A DNA stretch of 64,000 nt, taken from NCBI GenBank assembly GCA_032173965.1, contig CM063283.1, positions 20,378,501 through 20,442,500 of the forward strand. The letters are read 5' to 3'. This stretch comes from Sitta carolinensis (Eukaryota > Chordata > Aves > Passeriformes > Sittidae). Below the pieces are notes generated by a model. The model was not told the DNA's origin, made no database searches, and saw only the letters and a program-made list of their open reading frames with translations. Below, piece after piece: positions 1 to 15,400 of this stretch (its first letter is position 1; each line of letters starts with the position of its first letter). A program made the position numbers and the translations under genes.

Positions 1-3000
1 AACATTTCTCCTTTTTGATAAATAATAGTAGACCATGTTCCTTTTCATTTTATCCTCCCAACATGAGTATAAAACATGTCTGTTTGAGTATGTTTAATTG
101 CTCTGATTTTATTTAAGAGGGAAAGTATGATGAAAAAGAAAACCACCCATACTTTTCTGCCATTGGTATTTTGCTCTCTGCTAAGTATGGGGGCATTTCC
201 ACCACTTGAATATAAGCCCCTATTCAGCAAAGAATCTAATCACATACCCAACTCAACGTCTAACACTTGCTCTCAAAACTAAATGAGATTGCCTGTTTAA
301 TTACTTAATGAACTTAGTGCTCTGGAGACTTGAACAGAAAAGTTTTGCCGTTTCATTGTGGTGTGAGATTCCATAATGTCAATGTAGAAACTGTTTGGCA
401 ATTTCATCTCCTTTAAGCTTTTTCCATTTGCAAAACCTCAAAGGTATAGAGAGAGTGTTCTAGATTCAGTTATCTGGGTATCAACAATGAAAGATAGAAT
501 TTACTTTTGTTTTTTTTGCTTGTTTCTGCACACGTCCAGTCTGCAGATGACAGTCAAAGTTGTACCCTGTCCTGATATATTTCATCTGGATTATATTGAT
601 GAAGTTTAGATCAATTCTTTCGAATATGCACTACAGAAGTTAGCATAGTCCTTATGGCTCTCCTTAACTTTTAGAGAGAAATTACATAAAAGTATGTGAT
701 GTAGGTCATGGAGTTCAGCCAAAGAAATCAACAAAGCAACAAGAAGTGCCAATCAGGGTGAGGAACACTACCTATATCTGTGGTAAACAGAGCACATTGG
801 TCATTGCACGATATATCAGCAAACTAAGTGTTCTAACTTTTTATTAGATTATATAAAAAATGCACACTTCACTTCATTTTTCCTTATGAGACTAAGCTGA
901 TAAAAATTCCAGAATGGATAAAGAATTGGTTTGTTGAGATTGGCAGCAGTAAGGAACTGGAAAGTTTACTTTTTTTTTTTTTTTTTTTCTTCCCTTCTTT
1001 TTCTTCTTTAAGAGGCACACATAAATAACCTGACTACATTACACCATGCCCTTTATACCTACTGTTTCCTTTTACAAGTACCTCTCCCAGAAACAGCTAA
1101 TCTTGGCTGCACTAGCAAATCCTTCGATGCGTTAGTTAGAATCAGGAAAAGTTTCAAGACAGAAGTTCAGTAGTCCTAACAGAGTTTAGATTTCATCATA
1201 AATTTGAATTTCTGTCCAAGTTCATGGTGTAGAAACATACCAGAGATAAACATGCAGTGATACATAACTCTGTCCTGAAGGCCTGGCAAAATTTCTGTCT
1301 GGACCAGTAATACCTCCTTATAATCTTCTTGGCCCTCGGAGGCCTACTCCTTAATTGCGGTTCAGCGTGCTCCAGCAAACCTTTTCTGGGGAGGTGGTTT
1401 TGTAGGAATTGCTTTGGCTGAGAACTCCTGAGAAGCTTATCACAGTTATAAGCCACTATTAACAAGAAACATATCTTGTGATAGTTCCAGTATCACTAAA
1501 GAAATGGAGCACCATTTCCCCATGTGCTTACGTTGACCTCCAGGCAAGGATCTCACACATTGCCTGGCAAGTAGAAATTAAATTACTGAATTTTCATGGG
1601 CTAAACAAAATACAGCAACTATACCTATTTGCAAACAAGTTGCAATCACAGCCCATTAGCCTCTGATAGCCCTGTCATGAAGAATCAAGTCATGAAGAAT
1701 ATTGGTGTTTGATGCATTATAGAAAATGTGTTTTATAACTATAGAGCAAGTAAAAAGTATTGCATAAACTAAGAAGGTAGAAAAGTCCCTCAGGCATGAT
1801 GAGGCAAATTAAAAATGGGGAAAAATCAGAACTTTCTTTTATTGGCTTAAGAGAACAGTTTTACACCTAGTTACTGAAAGCATTGTGTGCTGGTTCCTAA
1901 TTATTCAGACATGTATGTCTCTGAATAAAGTCCTAAGGATTGTCTGGTCAAGACTACCCATTAAGTTCTTAAATTTTCACCATTTGTCTATAGAGTGCCT
2001 GTTCACTTTCCATGTTTAATATGTCTGTGACACAGCATGAAACGGTGGCATAAAAGCAGCCCAGCCCAGCATGGTAGCACTGAACAGCTACTTTTGTTAT
2101 CATCTGAGGAAGAGAGATTTTGGTGGGGAGTGGGTAGGAACGGTGCCCCTGCTCATAACTGGAAGAACAAACAAGTGCTGTTAAGCAGAGCTAATACTTG
2201 TCTACCTAACACAGCTCCACTTCAGTCCTAAAGAGTAACTGTTGGAGTTTGCAGCACACATACAACTGCACTGAGGTTATCCTAAATGGCAAAATACAGG
2301 GTCTCCTCGTGGATGTTTAGATCCCTCCGCACCGTTTGCTGAGAGGGGCCTGGCTGGCTGAAGTGTATGTCAGGTTCCTATTGGAGCCCTGTGGGGCAGC
2401 CAGGGAAGCTGGAAACGCTGTGTTTCAGAGTGCACAGACCTCCCTCAAGGACTCTGCCTGCCTCCATCAGGTACCACAAAAAGCACATCCTTTCCCATGA
2501 GCTGAGGCTGCTGCCAAGCTCCTGAAGGATGTTTACTGTCTTGCTGACTTGAGCTCTTTGTTGGATACCAGATCAAGAAGAGGGAATGAAGAAAGAGAAT
2601 ACTCAGGACCTAGGAAACAGAATACCTTGTTCACACAATAGTGAGTCAGATTATAGCTAGTACTATCTGATCACATTGGGTGGAATAATGCTTCTTCTTA
2701 AGTCCAGTAGTGAGTTACCCACTGAGAGTGACTGATCCTAATTACTGTGCTCTAAATAGGAAGCAAGATTATGCTTCATACACAGACTAAGTTAGCCACA
2801 TATACTGAAATAGTAAATTCCCTTTAAGAAGCAGTCAGAATGATTCTTTTCAAAGACAGAAAACAAAAGGTTTTTTAAGCAGCATAGAAATCCCATAAAG
2901 CTAACAGGAGTACTGTCTGAATGATTCTGAATTTACTGCAATGGAAAAAAATAAAATAAACAAGAGGATGCCATGACATCCCTTCCTTCTGTAATTACTC

Positions 3001-6000
3001 TCAGTCACTGGTAGAAACTTGGCACACCATTTCTGAAGCAACTGCAACAAACTCATTTTTTCTTCTTTTTTAATTTTTTTGTGTGTCTGTGAAGGAGCAT
3101 GAAAATGCTTTTACCTCGGTGTTGCTCAAAGTTTTGGTTATGATTCAAGCATCTCAAAATATTGAGAATAATTGCAACATTATGTGCTGCCAGCATTTGC
3201 AGTACAAAACTCTGTGTCTTTCTCACACTTTATTTAAAAAAGAACATTTTGCACCTCAATAGCTAGTTGTGGTTTGGATCAAAAAGCACTAAGAGTTTTG
3301 ATCTTTTCTGATTCCCTCCCCTTCTGTCTCATTTTTCTCATGGCTTAGAACAAAATAATAATGTGACTCATCTGTCATAAGTAATTTTCATATCCTCTAC
3401 CTTCTATTTTGGTGTGTGATTAGAAAAACGCTGTAGTTATGTAAAATTGTTTGTGTATTTTTTTATAAAGGAAGATATGATTCACAGGTACTTTAAGCAA
3501 AAAAAGAGAACAATTTCGGGACATAAGTAAATTATAAATGAAAGCAACTTATATCCATTATAATTAATAAATACTTTAAAACATGCTATTTCAATTTACT
3601 ATTTCTTAGTATTAAACATTACAGCTGTCATCTCTGGAACACTGGAAAAGGAAATAATAAATGGGAAAAAAAAAAAAGAGTTTATGGACTGTCTTATCAA
3701 AGCAAGTCCCAGCTTTGATACCAAAACATTTACAAGGACACTAATTACACTTGGAAAGATGGAATTCAAAATTGCAAATGTCAGTTCCAGGATGTTAAGG
3801 TTTTCTGGTGCAGTTTAGGAAATCCTATGTAGTGTGCTACTTTCAAAAAATGCAATTATGTGTATACATTTCTGTAACTTTTCTCCAGATCAACCTTCTA
3901 TCCCACAGTAGGACTTTCTCACAAATAACACCCTTAAAAATTCCCTAGCAAACAGAACAATCAATGAGTGCAGAAGTGATTTTGCTACAGAGGCATTTCC
4001 AACAGTTGACCAGATTCTTCTTTTCTTCCTCAAAGAGCAGACTGAAATATTTCACTAAGTGGATCCAGTTCAGTGCAAGCCTCATTCCACAAAAGTCATT
4101 TGCATTTGAGCTGAATATTGAATCAGCAGGACTTAAATACCTGCTTAAAATAGAAGTTATATTTCTGTGACTACTTAAATTAACTAGGGATCATGCTGTT
4201 TCTGGGCTAAGAGAGAGAATACAGTGATTTAGTGATTTCCTGCCTTTCTGCTTTTGCCTTTCCATACTTGAATTGCATACAGAAAATGGTGTTTTCCACA
4301 CTCAGTTAATACCTTCAGGCAGCAGAGTGCAAAAGAGAGAAGACTGCAAGCCACCTCACATCACTATATATGAAGATTTAGTACACAGAGAATAAGTTGT
4401 CTCCTCTCCTTTCAGATACAGTTTTGCACAAAGCAATTCTTAAAAGCAGGGCAATGAAATGAAACTCTATCAGTCAGGAAATTCAGTGCTTAAATGTTCT
4501 CTTAGGAATGATTTCTCTCATTCTCCTCTCTCTCATATTCCCTCCTCCTTCTTTCTCCAAGAAGCCTTCTTGTGAGTTTTCTCCATAGCAAAAAAATACT
4601 TGTTGCTTCAAGTTGCTCAACATCGTGGCTTGTACTTGGGATTTCTCCTTATAATCCTAATATATATATCAGGATCTGCATGTAACTGAATAACACAGGG
4701 AATTCAGCGATTATATCCGTAGGAAATCTTTCGAGAGATTATTTTTTCAGGTTAAAAGAAATTATCACACCATTACAGGTCTTCAGTTCTGAAAGTAGTG
4801 AAGTGGAAGAATGCACATCAAGTGATTAGTCTCAGAACATGAAGAGCTGGATAATAATAATATTAGATGAATGTTAAAGAGAGCATCTCAAAGTGGCCAA
4901 GAGTTCCCTAAGAAAAAACAGTGGGAGCCTGTTGAGTGATCTACTGGAGCTGGAGTGTATCTTTTTATTTGCTACACTGTGTAGCAAAACCAAACTCCCA
5001 GCTGAGGGCATCCTTGGAGCAGACAAGGCAGGCAGGGGCAGCAGTAGTGGTGTGGGACAGGAAAAGAGGTGAGAGTGAAAGGTGGGGATTGAGTGGCCTC
5101 TGTGTGGGGAAGTTTAAAGGAGACAGGGCACTTTTTTTGCTCATGATGCTGCTTCTCCTCCTTGTGGCCCCTTATTTTCCTTCCATTCTCTCCTCCTTAG
5201 AGGAAGGACACCCAGAGATCTTCCCTTTACCTCCATTGTTTCCAGTGTCACTGTCTAGACTGTTTCAATTCTTTCTTGATTGTCAAGTAGGGGTCAGTCC
5301 TGGTTTGGAGGGACAGGAACTAGACCAGGACCAGGGCAGAAAGGCAGAGAAATCCTGCTGCAGATAAAAGGACAGATGTGACTACTGCTGCTGTACTTGA
5401 GCCCTCTGGTACACACTGGCACTCCTTTACCCTCTCCCTAATCCCACAAAGGCAGTAACAGCAGCATGGATGGTACAAACAGGAGGCAGGAATGAACTGT
5501 TTGGCTGAAATGTCTAATTCCTCTCTCCTCTATCACAGGCAAAGTAGCTGCCATCCCCTTCAGTCTGGCAGGTCTCCATTTTGCTAAGTATGCAAAGCTG
5601 CTTCTGACTTGGTGACTTCCCCTCATTCACTCAAGAAGCTGAGCCAAAGCTCCAAACCTAAATACCTGCAAGTTGCAGAGATGTTTGTATCCCAAGCTGA
5701 ACTGCAGAGCACAGAAGTGTCTCTGAAAGTTCTGATAGGGTGTAAGATGTGTTCTGAACTACTGTCTCATCCTTTGAAGTAGAAGGCCAGTTTGGCAGGA
5801 TAAACAAGGAAAACCTACTCTCCAGAAAACTAAGAAGCAAATTGCAACAAAGTTCTGCATAGCACATTGGCAGTTTCTGCTCTTCAGGCTTTAGAGTCCT
5901 CTCAGAAAGGTGGGAAATACACATTTCCTTGTAAGGCTCAAATGAATCGGATGAAATCAATTGCAAATAATCCACACTACTTGGGCATTAGCTCCTATTG

Positions 6001-9000
6001 GTTCCCCAAGTGATCACATATCTCCTAAACTGCACCACAAACTCATCAGGGATCTGCTTGCAAGAGATGGAAGGAGTCAGGAGAAAATCAACACAGATTA
6101 TCAAAACAAGGGTCGACTGGATACCAGATTGGTATTGCCAGAAAACTTAGCCTGCTATCATTAAAGAGACTTTTTAAAAATAAAATTCACACCAGAGGCC
6201 AGAAAGCTTTGTCATTATTAATCTAATCCTTAGATTAAGACAAAGGGCCTGAAAAGCAGACAGTTTCTTTCTGAAAGGGGTTTGGGCTTCGAGAGGAAGG
6301 TGCCTACCTGGCTGCCGTAATGCAGCAGCTCTCAGAGACCATGATGCAACTATGTGGGCAGCTGGAGTCACCTGAAGTGAGAAATGGATTCCAGCCAGCA
6401 ATCAGAAACTCGAGGGCTGGGTGGCAACAATGTACCCTAGAGGTACTGGGGCTGATGTTTGGAGATCTCCTTTCTGGCAGAAAACACTCCTTGGTCTAGA
6501 AAATTCAAGCTTCTTTTGTTAAAATGCATTGATTTGAGAATAATTTAACTAGTTCTTTTGTCAGATTTGAGCACTGTGTGTGTGGCATTCAGATGAAACA
6601 GGGTAGTGGGCACATTTCAAACGGACTTGAATAAATCTGAGGTAAAACAGTCAAGCAGGTTTCCCTTGCGAAATCAGTACTCCTCCTGCCCTAAGGTTTT
6701 CATGGTGTCTTGGTGGCCAGGCCACCCAGGGCAGAGCTGCCTGGGGCTCACTAGGTGCTGGGGTACAAGGCACTGTTGCAGTGCAGCCTTGCAGATGTCG
6801 GGAGCCACTGCTCTTGAATTTGCATTTTGCCCTGGCTGATAAAATGTCAAAATTAAATGGAGAGATAGCTTTGGGTGTGTTTGGCTCCTTGGAGTTGCTC
6901 TGACTGCTCAGAAATCAGTGGATCTGGAGAGCAAAAACAGAGGCAAGGAAGATCTTGAGCCAAATACCTCGATTTTCAAGGACAAAGCAAATCATCACAT
7001 GGAGAGCTATCACCGTGCTTATCCATGAGCTGGGTTGCAGGAGCCCATGGCTCCTTTTGGGACGAATGTTGAGCAGCAAGTGCAGTGTGTGGTGGGCAGC
7101 TGAGGGCAGGGGCTTTGCAGAGAGGTGCAGGACCTTCCCCAGCTCTGATCCAGCACAGCACGTGAGCATGTGCTCACTCCAGCTGGAGCACACTCATCCA
7201 GAATTCGCCATCCACAATTGAACCCAACAAATCACAGTGACTCTTCCCAGTCATGTCAGGGGGATCTGTGTCAGGCAAAGCACATAGGACTTGGTAGCAG
7301 CTGTGTGAGAATAATCAGAATACAAAATATTCTTTAAAATAGCAGATTTTCTTTTGTATAGGACCCTAGCATTTTTCTGTGGCTCCCCTTGTTAGTATCC
7401 TCTCATTATGAGTGCAGTATGCTTGGGACTTTGGTAGTCTTCAAGCACAATGCCTCTTGGGAACTAATGATTTTATTTATGTGTTGCATGAAAGGGTTTG
7501 TATGTACATTTTCATGGGCATGACACACATGGAGAAATATAAGATTAGGTAAAAGTTTTTCATCTGTATTTCAGACTGATAATTTTATACCTTGTAATCT
7601 GAAAAAGTTATGCAGTGTCTCTTGTAGAAGGGTGGGAACAAGGCTCAAGGCACTTTTGAAATCCAAACCCATATTTTGATTTACAGCATAATTATTACAG
7701 AATTGCCAACAAAAACACCGAACACTAGGATTTTTGGTCCATATTCAAACTGCTACATCAGTTTTCACAAGCACTGAATAACTAAAAAGGCTACTCAAAG
7801 TGAATGAATTGCCAGGTTTTCATACTTCTGAACAGTAGACCCTGAATAAGAAGCTGGAATAGGGAATTAAAAGACTAGGTTAAGCCAGTAAGTTTGAAAT
7901 TTTTGACTAATGGTTCTTAATATTTGGGGGGGGGAGGATATTGTGCTCATACATTTCTTAAAAACTTTTTTTTTCCCCTAGGACCAACCTAAAATCAACA
8001 AAATAACAGCAGGCCTAACACAATCAGGAAATCTGTGTCTCTTAGAGTGAAAAGCAACCTGTCCGTCTTCTGCCCTGTCCCAAAACCTCAATGTAAGTAC
8101 ATTCAGCTTTGCAATCCTAAGAGAGTTCTCTGTAATGCCAAAAACAAAGCACAAAGGCTTAAAACTGAAGTTGTCTTAAAGCCATCACCTACACAGGATT
8201 TGATAAGTTATTCAAGTGTTTGCTATACATCAAGGCTTTTGAATTTTGAGGGGAAAAATTGTTCGGTACATAAATTTTGGCAATCGTCCTCAGCAGCACT
8301 TTTTATTGTAGATAAAGAAATCTACCCTTGCAGTCATTCTCCATTGTTCGATAGGAGGGAATTTCTGTAAAGAAGCTTGATTTAAATATACTGTTATGGT
8401 CGGAAAAGAGTAAGGACAGCTTCACTAAAAAAGAAACGTCCAAAACCATTTTATCCTGGGACTAGAGTGAAGCGCGCTGTTGATGTGCTTTTGATCCCCA
8501 AAATGCATATGTACATGTCTCCACTTCCAGATGTATGTACATGCTAAAATAAACAGCAGTAACATTCATTGAGAAATCCATACTTAATACAATGTTTAGT
8601 TTAGCTCAATAATGGGAAGAATATGTTAAACATCATTCTGAGCCTTAATGGAAAACTTTCTGACAACGAGACATTAGCTCATACTGTCCACACTCATCTT
8701 ATGCCTATGAGTATTGTTTGTTATCAAGTGTGACTTTTGGAAGAAAAAAACACATTATTGCTTAACAAGTTGCATTGCAGTAGTGTCCTGCACTCTGTTT
8801 TGGTTTCTAGAAAGCTAATTAATTAAAAGAATCCACATGGTAAGAATTAATCATGTAAACCCCTCAGACTTTCTGGACAACTTTTAAGGAGCATGAGCGC
8901 CACATTCAATAGCGTTTCTCGCTTGCAGAGAAGTCATCTGCAATCTGTCCCAGATGAAAATCCAGCAGAGTCACATGAACAGGACTCCAAGGGTGGCTCC

Positions 9001-12000
9001 AGAGCAGCAGCCCTGGCAAAGACCCCACTCTGAGGGCCCACTGGGGGGGGGGGGGTACTCACTGGGGAGCACTGAACTATGAACCCAGTGGGGTGGGCTG
9101 GTGCAGTGACAGGATTTTAGGATCTCGGGCCACTCCACGGCTGGAGCTGTCCCTGGTAACTGCTGTCACCCAGCATCAGCGGCTGTGACCTACCCTACAT
9201 CAGGTGCCAGAAAAGTCTAACAAGAAAAAAAAGCTCAAGACTCTAGCCCACAAACTACTGACAGAGAATAAAACACTTCGCAGTTAGTATTTACATTCTC
9301 CCAGAGCTTCCATAAAGTTTTGGAGCCCATCCATTTAAGAAAACATACATCCAAGAATGGCAGTGGACTTTGATAATTCAGCTGTGAAGTTTCTGTAGCA
9401 ATTGATGAAAAGACTATGACAACACTGCTCTGTTCATTAGTAATTCCTTCAAACCTTTCAATAAATATCTTCTGGTGTTACATACTATAGATCACTTTTT
9501 AAAGAGTATTGCGTTTTCAGTGGTTTAGAGTCCCTTATTACAATTGGTGAAACAGTAATAAGCTATTAAATATAGCTGCTAGACAGAAAAAAGCAACAGT
9601 TAAGCCAAGCATTACAAATTAGCACCCACTACTTTTCATGAGTGGCAAAATTGCTTTGAGAAAAACATTGTCCTCAACAATTCACAGATATCATGGAACA
9701 GAATTAAGGGGAAAACAAACTTAAAAAGAGATTGAAAGTTATGGAAAATATTGTTATTTCCCTTTTTTCTTTCAATCTGTTCCAGTGAATGGAGAAGAAT
9801 TTCAGCAAAACATTCAGATCTGGATAGAATATACCTCAAATGAAAAGGAAACAAAGCCCTCTATCTGTAGCAAGAATACAGAAAATTTTCAGACTTGAGC
9901 ATCAACTGGCAGATAGACCTGAAAGGCATTTGGGTCAAATAGAAGTCCTGAGCTACTACCAAAATCAACAGTCTAATTGTCTCAGCTGAAACTCGGGCTT
10001 AGCTGTTGGGTTTCCTGTAACTGAATCTTGCCACAAACAGCTCTGCTAAGTTTTTCCTCCAATAATAAAATAAAATACAGTAAAATTAAGATAAATACAA
10101 GAGACAATGAAGATGGAGATGGAGTTCCCAACATAAGGAGGGGAGCAGACATTAGAGAAAACTCGTGAAGATATCAAAATAGCTCTTGTCAGTTGTAAGT
10201 GGTTGACATGACAGTTCTTTAAAAATAAACAATCAAACATCTGAAAGTAATTGCTAGACTAAGGGATTTATTTTATTTAAGCAATAAGGTATTTTAAAAA
10301 TGCACTGAGAATGTCTAGCTTGCTTTGGTTTTCTGCAGAGTGTCATGGTAGTCACTACCCACCCAAATGTGGTATTTCAATAATATTTTTAAATTGAAAA
10401 ACAACAATTGAAATGAAGAAAGCAAAACTATTCAGAAAGGTTACCAGAATGCACAGTTTGACTTCAGACACTTTCTAATCTGATCAGGAAGCAGAATGAA
10501 AAAAAAACAAACTATGCTGAATTTGGAGGCACTGAGTCAGGTGATAAAGTTATATAATTTTATGTGGATTTACTGAGGTTGTATCTCAAAATCCAAAGCA
10601 AACCTAAACGACTGAAAGTAATGTTTCAGTTTATATAGTCTGATATTTTTTCTGTCTACCCTTTTTCCTGTTGAACTGCCTTTTATGCCTCTCAGTATAT
10701 AAACTTCTTGAACATAGACATCTCCTCTGTCCACAGTTTTCTCCTCATTTTTTCGTGCTTTATGTGCCTCCATTCAATCCCTGCTTATCTGATAGTAAGG
10801 ATTAGTTTACTGGTCTGCCTTTTCCCTGTCTGACTTGGGGAGCTGGAAATACTGGATGGCTTTTAGTGGAACCTAAACCTCAAATTACTCAAGTATTTAT
10901 GGAAATGTTACCTTACATTTCCAGGACCATTTATTTTAAATAGGAGTCAGTTGCTGGACTCCTTCAGTCACTCATGAAAACCTAGCTTCAGACTCCTCAC
11001 AGCAGCTTTGGATGGGAGGAAATTAAAGGAGAATTACACAAGAAAAATCTTTTCCAAACATAGCAGTGTTATTCAATAGCTTAGAAATTTACTTTTCCTG
11101 TTGGTGAATGTGGTTTCTTTAACTAATCCAAGCATTATTGTGAATAAACCCAATGGTTGCTTTTGTCTGTGTTTTGAAGAAGAGGGGCTTGTTTAGGGCT
11201 TTAGTAGTGATAATTGACACATAAAGCTCCAGTACAGAAGAACACATAAAAAGAACAGGATGAACTTGCCTCCACAAATCATTAGAATTGGGGATGTTGT
11301 ATAGATACCTCCTGCCTACTGTTAGTTACCATGATGACAAGTTTATGATCCCAGGCTGTGCAGAGCAGAGATCCGAGGAACCTGCTGCTCATCAAATTCT
11401 CTGCTTCTGAGCCCCCCTACTCCCCAGACCAACTCACATGAAAAGAACTTGAAGCCAGTAGGCAGCAGATTTTTATACTGATAATAGGAAGTTTGTGGAA
11501 GATTGGAACAATGTGCCTCTCTGATTTGGGGAACCATTATACCAAACAATAAATTTTTTGATGGGTTTTGCATTATGCATAAATCCTCCTGTTTATATGC
11601 TAAAGCATATGGTTTATTAACAGCCAGATCATTAACAGTAACATATAGAGCATACAGCTGCCATCATTACTTTGCGAATGTTTTCCACACATTTTCCATA
11701 GCTTTCACATTCAGGGAAAAGTAACACTAAGTGGAAAGTGTTCTTTCAAAAGTCTCATTAACATAATGTATCAATGAAATGATTCCTTGTGAACTCAGTT
11801 TCTTTTGGAAACCCCAATGTATTTTCGATACAGAAGTCTCTCAGGAAATGTCACATTTTAAGACAGTTTTCTACACCCTAAAGAGTTCAGACAGAACTGT
11901 ATTAATGCCTTTGCCTTGTAAAGTTCAAGGAATGCTACCACAGTGTGAAATGAAATTTGAAATACAGTCAGAATAATTGCCCATCTAATACTAATAATTC

Positions 12001-12169
12001 AACTAAAACATTTGTTCTATAATTCAACCTTGTATTTAGTTTCAAAGGAGTTTTATGTAGCTGTCTGGTTTATTTAAATAACTGATTAAGGCTGTCCTGT
12101 TTTAATTGGCAAAGTTACACAAATAGCAGCAAATACTACAGTTCACAGTAGTCTTCCACAGGAACAATT
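1..12169. other. Non-coding region, no gene recognised
   Basis: AT-rich single-copy-like sequence with chance open frames. Landmarks are a run of 19 T (970-988), an A run (about 3665-3678), a G run (7926-7934) and a run of 13 G (9043-9055) within a modestly GC-rich stretch at 8960-9200. It could be intergenic or a long 5' intron of COL8A1. Confidence 0.6.
9043..9055 (+). repeat. Run of 13 G
   Basis: Uninterrupted poly-G flanked by CCCACT and TACTCACTGG. Its length is likely unreliable in sequencing. Confidence 0.9.
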
Positions 12170-12440
12170 TCACAATCACAATCACAGAATAGCTGAGGTT
12201 TAAAGGCACCTCTGGAAGTCACCTTGTCCAACCCCCCTGCTCAAGCAGGGACACTTAGACTGGTTTTCCAGAACCATGTCCAGAAAGCTTTTTAATTATT
12301 TACAACAATGAGACTCCACAACCTCCCTGGCAACCAATGCCAGTGTTCAGTCATCCTCACTTTTCTACTCCCTCTACTCTCATAATTTCTACTTTATACG
12401 TCTGAAATTCCCCTGCACTTGTTCTCTGCAACAGACTAGC
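12170..12440 (-). mobile_element. CR1 LINE 3' fragment
   Basis: Plus strand reads ACAATCACAATCACAGAATAGCTGAGG, CACCTCTGGAAGTCACCTTGTCCAACCCCC, TGCTCAAGCAGGGACACTTAGA, CCATGTCCAGAAAG, and GAGACTCCACAACCTCCCTGGCAACC, the exact order of the reverse complement of an avian CR1 tail. The element therefore lies on the minus strand. It includes the short terminal ATTCTGTGATT-type repeats and is 5'-truncated, as is normal for CR1. Divergence is moderate. Confidence 0.93.
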
Positions 12441-15400
12441 TCCTCATTTACAAGGATGGATGAATGTTGAAGCACAAGGATGAAATTTGGGATATTTCAT
12501 TTAAGAAGGTGATGCAGTTCTTTACTGAATGTATTTTTGGACCATTTAGTTGGTAGTCACCTGTGTATTCCTGTGTAAATGGAAGATGGTGTAAATGGAG
12601 TCAGCTGTGCAGCAGTAAGGATTTGGGACACAGCTTGGGAATGTGAGCTATGCTAGCTGATGGCAAAGCTAAGACTTTCTACAGAATATTTCCTTTGGGT
12701 GCAAACGGAATATTTCATGCTGCTTTGCTTGCATTACAGCTATTTTTAAGCAATCCACAGAACGGAGACTTAAGTATTTTGAACATGCAGAAGGTCTGGT
12801 ATGTGCTCAGGTCCCCCTCCTGTGCAGTGTTTGTGAAGCTGTCCCTTGATAAATGACAAACTGAAAAGGCAACAGCATGGAGCTTCTGCAGACAGTGTAA
12901 ATAGAAATTTGTGTTTAGCGGACAAAGTTCACAGTTTGCAGTGAAAGGTTGTAAGGATTTCAAGCATTTTTGGTATTTTCTCTCTGCTGTCTGCTCAATA
13001 TCAAGCAAATAAAAACCCCCTGATAGACAGCTTCCAATTCTGTATACTTGGCATCGCTGCTCAGCCTGAAGGAACATGGGAAGCTCTGTCTTTGGCATTC
13101 TACAATTATTTTAGGACACGCCATTCTAACAAAGCTTTAACACTTACTCAGTCCCAACTTTTGATGTGATGTTCGGTAAGCTAAAAGGCTTACCCAGCTC
13201 AGCTAAGCCCAGTGGCCTGCAGTTTTACTGATAAAAAATTAGCATGATGAGAAAAAGTTATCTAATATGTTAACTCTAAACAGGATATGTTTGTTTTTTC
13301 TCAACCATTGTAGAGTTACACTAAAATACATCAAATACTTTTATGAGAAATCTCCTGCAATCTACATTTGAACCAAATGAGACTTGGAGGACTCTTTATT
13401 ATTATACTATATTTTTTGCCTGCAGTGAGTTAACTCCCTCTTCTGAATATTATTAACATCTTCTTTAGTTAGGGTTTAGCTCTGGCCCGTGAAACACTGA
13501 CAATGACATTTTTATTTCCCAAACTCAATTAAATATATACCAAGTGGAAATTGTTTTCCTGGAGGTATGTAACCTCAGAAATCTAAAGACAAGTTATATT
13601 ACCAAGGTACCTCAGATGTGACTGCAACCACTGCTTTTTGTGAAATCACTACTTGCTCTATTCAGGACTGTGCTGTGGGAAAAAAAACATGAAAACTTCT
13701 GTATTAATCTTGTCTTTGGGTTCATCTCTCCTGGACTCAGAATATTCAAAGATATCTTAGGAGTGTGATTGGAATTAAATAGTAAAAATAGGACAGTGGG
13801 TGTTGGCTGAATTTTTTGCAAAGTGTATCCTTTTAATCTTCCAAGTAAGCTTTTTCTTTGTGTTTCTAACTTCACTACCTCTTGCATATCTCAGCATGAT
13901 CGTACAAGAGGAGCTTGCTGCACACACTGTGCATAGCAAACACTCAAGCCGACGTTGTGTCTACAGGTGCTGCCTTGTGGGGTTTTCCCTATTCCTCCCA
14001 CAGGCATACCTGACAATGTCATGAGGGATCTATTACCAATCTCAGATGCTCACCTTGCACACCTTGTCCTTCAGGCTCAGGCAGAATACCCATTCCAGTC
14101 ACTGTGCATCGTATTCCTTCACATCCTTCTTGAGACACATATTTTTGTACCTTGAGATAGAAATTTCTTGACTGTACCTAAAACCTTTTGTCCTTTGTAC
14201 CTGGCTTAGAAGTTTAGTTATCCACATGTGTAACAGTGGTTGTGAAGAGCTGAAGATTTAAGTCTTTAAGTTCCTCTGACTTCCCTCTCCTTTTAATATC
14301 CCCTCACTTTTTACCTAGATATGGATGATTTTTCTCTGAGATTCAGTAGTGCTGAATGGAGCAGAAAAGTTGCTTGAATGTAGATGTTACCTTCTCCTAC
14401 CATGGCCAGACATGGAATACAAACACCGTTTCACATTGTGATGAAACTCAGCCAGGAATGGATATGACCCTTAAATGGGAGTTTTAATGCATAGGAACTG
14501 CAGACACACTCGAACTTTGTTCCCTTTTTTCCCTAAATATAGAATGATTAACATCAAAGGGCTGACGCTTACCATTTTCTACTCACCAACAGAAAAATCT
14601 GCAGATTTTGCTGTGCTCAGAGCAAAACACATTCCAACATGATACACTTTCATGATAGCTAGAAAACAAAGCCTTTTGACAAATGAGAATCTAAAAAGTT
14701 AAACACAGTCTAAAAGACAGGAAACGAGAAACTACTAAAAGGAGAGGTATTTGTTAATGCTTAGTTTATATAGTTTTTACTCTGGCCAACACAAGAAATA
14801 CACTGTTTGTAATGAGCTCTCTGTAGGTGATCAAAGTACCTGGAAGAAAGGCAGACTGTCCTCATTCAAAGGCACAGGAAAACACTGTCTTAACACACGA
14901 TTTTACCTTTACCAGAAAAAAAGTATCTTTCTTTATCACAACCCTGAAGGCGGTGTAACACAGCCGTGCACCAGCAAACACGGCCCACAGCACCTATGCA
15001 AAGGACAGTTTTGTGAGCGTGTTTTTTTTATTATTTTGCTTTCCCTCTTTGAAACGCAAGCTGTGTTAGACCTGTGTCTGCGCTGAGCGGATGGCTCACG
15101 CCACCTGCAGGGCAGCTTCGGTACCGAGACGTGTCTGCTCCCGAGGATCGCCCGTGCAAACCCAGACCAGTTTCCATCCCGATCAAAAATTGCTCCAACA
15201 GACATTTGAACTGGCTGTAGCACCTGTCAGTATTTAAATGCACATATAACGATGTGCAAAATTCTTTGATCTTCAGATACTACATCATTTGGCATTCAGT
15301 GTGCTTGATTTTAAAAATACATTCTATAAATATTTTTTTTAAACCATCTTTTATCGTGGTTACAAGTAAGTTTAGAAGAACATCTAATTCTCCTTTGTTA

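Noticed and set aside
4936..5367. 143-codon plus-strand frame
   Set aside because: Low-complexity Leu/Pro-rich middle, no family resemblance and no splice or promoter context.
11595..11610. ATATGCT-AA-AGCATAT inverted repeat
   Set aside because: Arms are only seven bases in AT-rich DNA and are expected by chance in a window this size.
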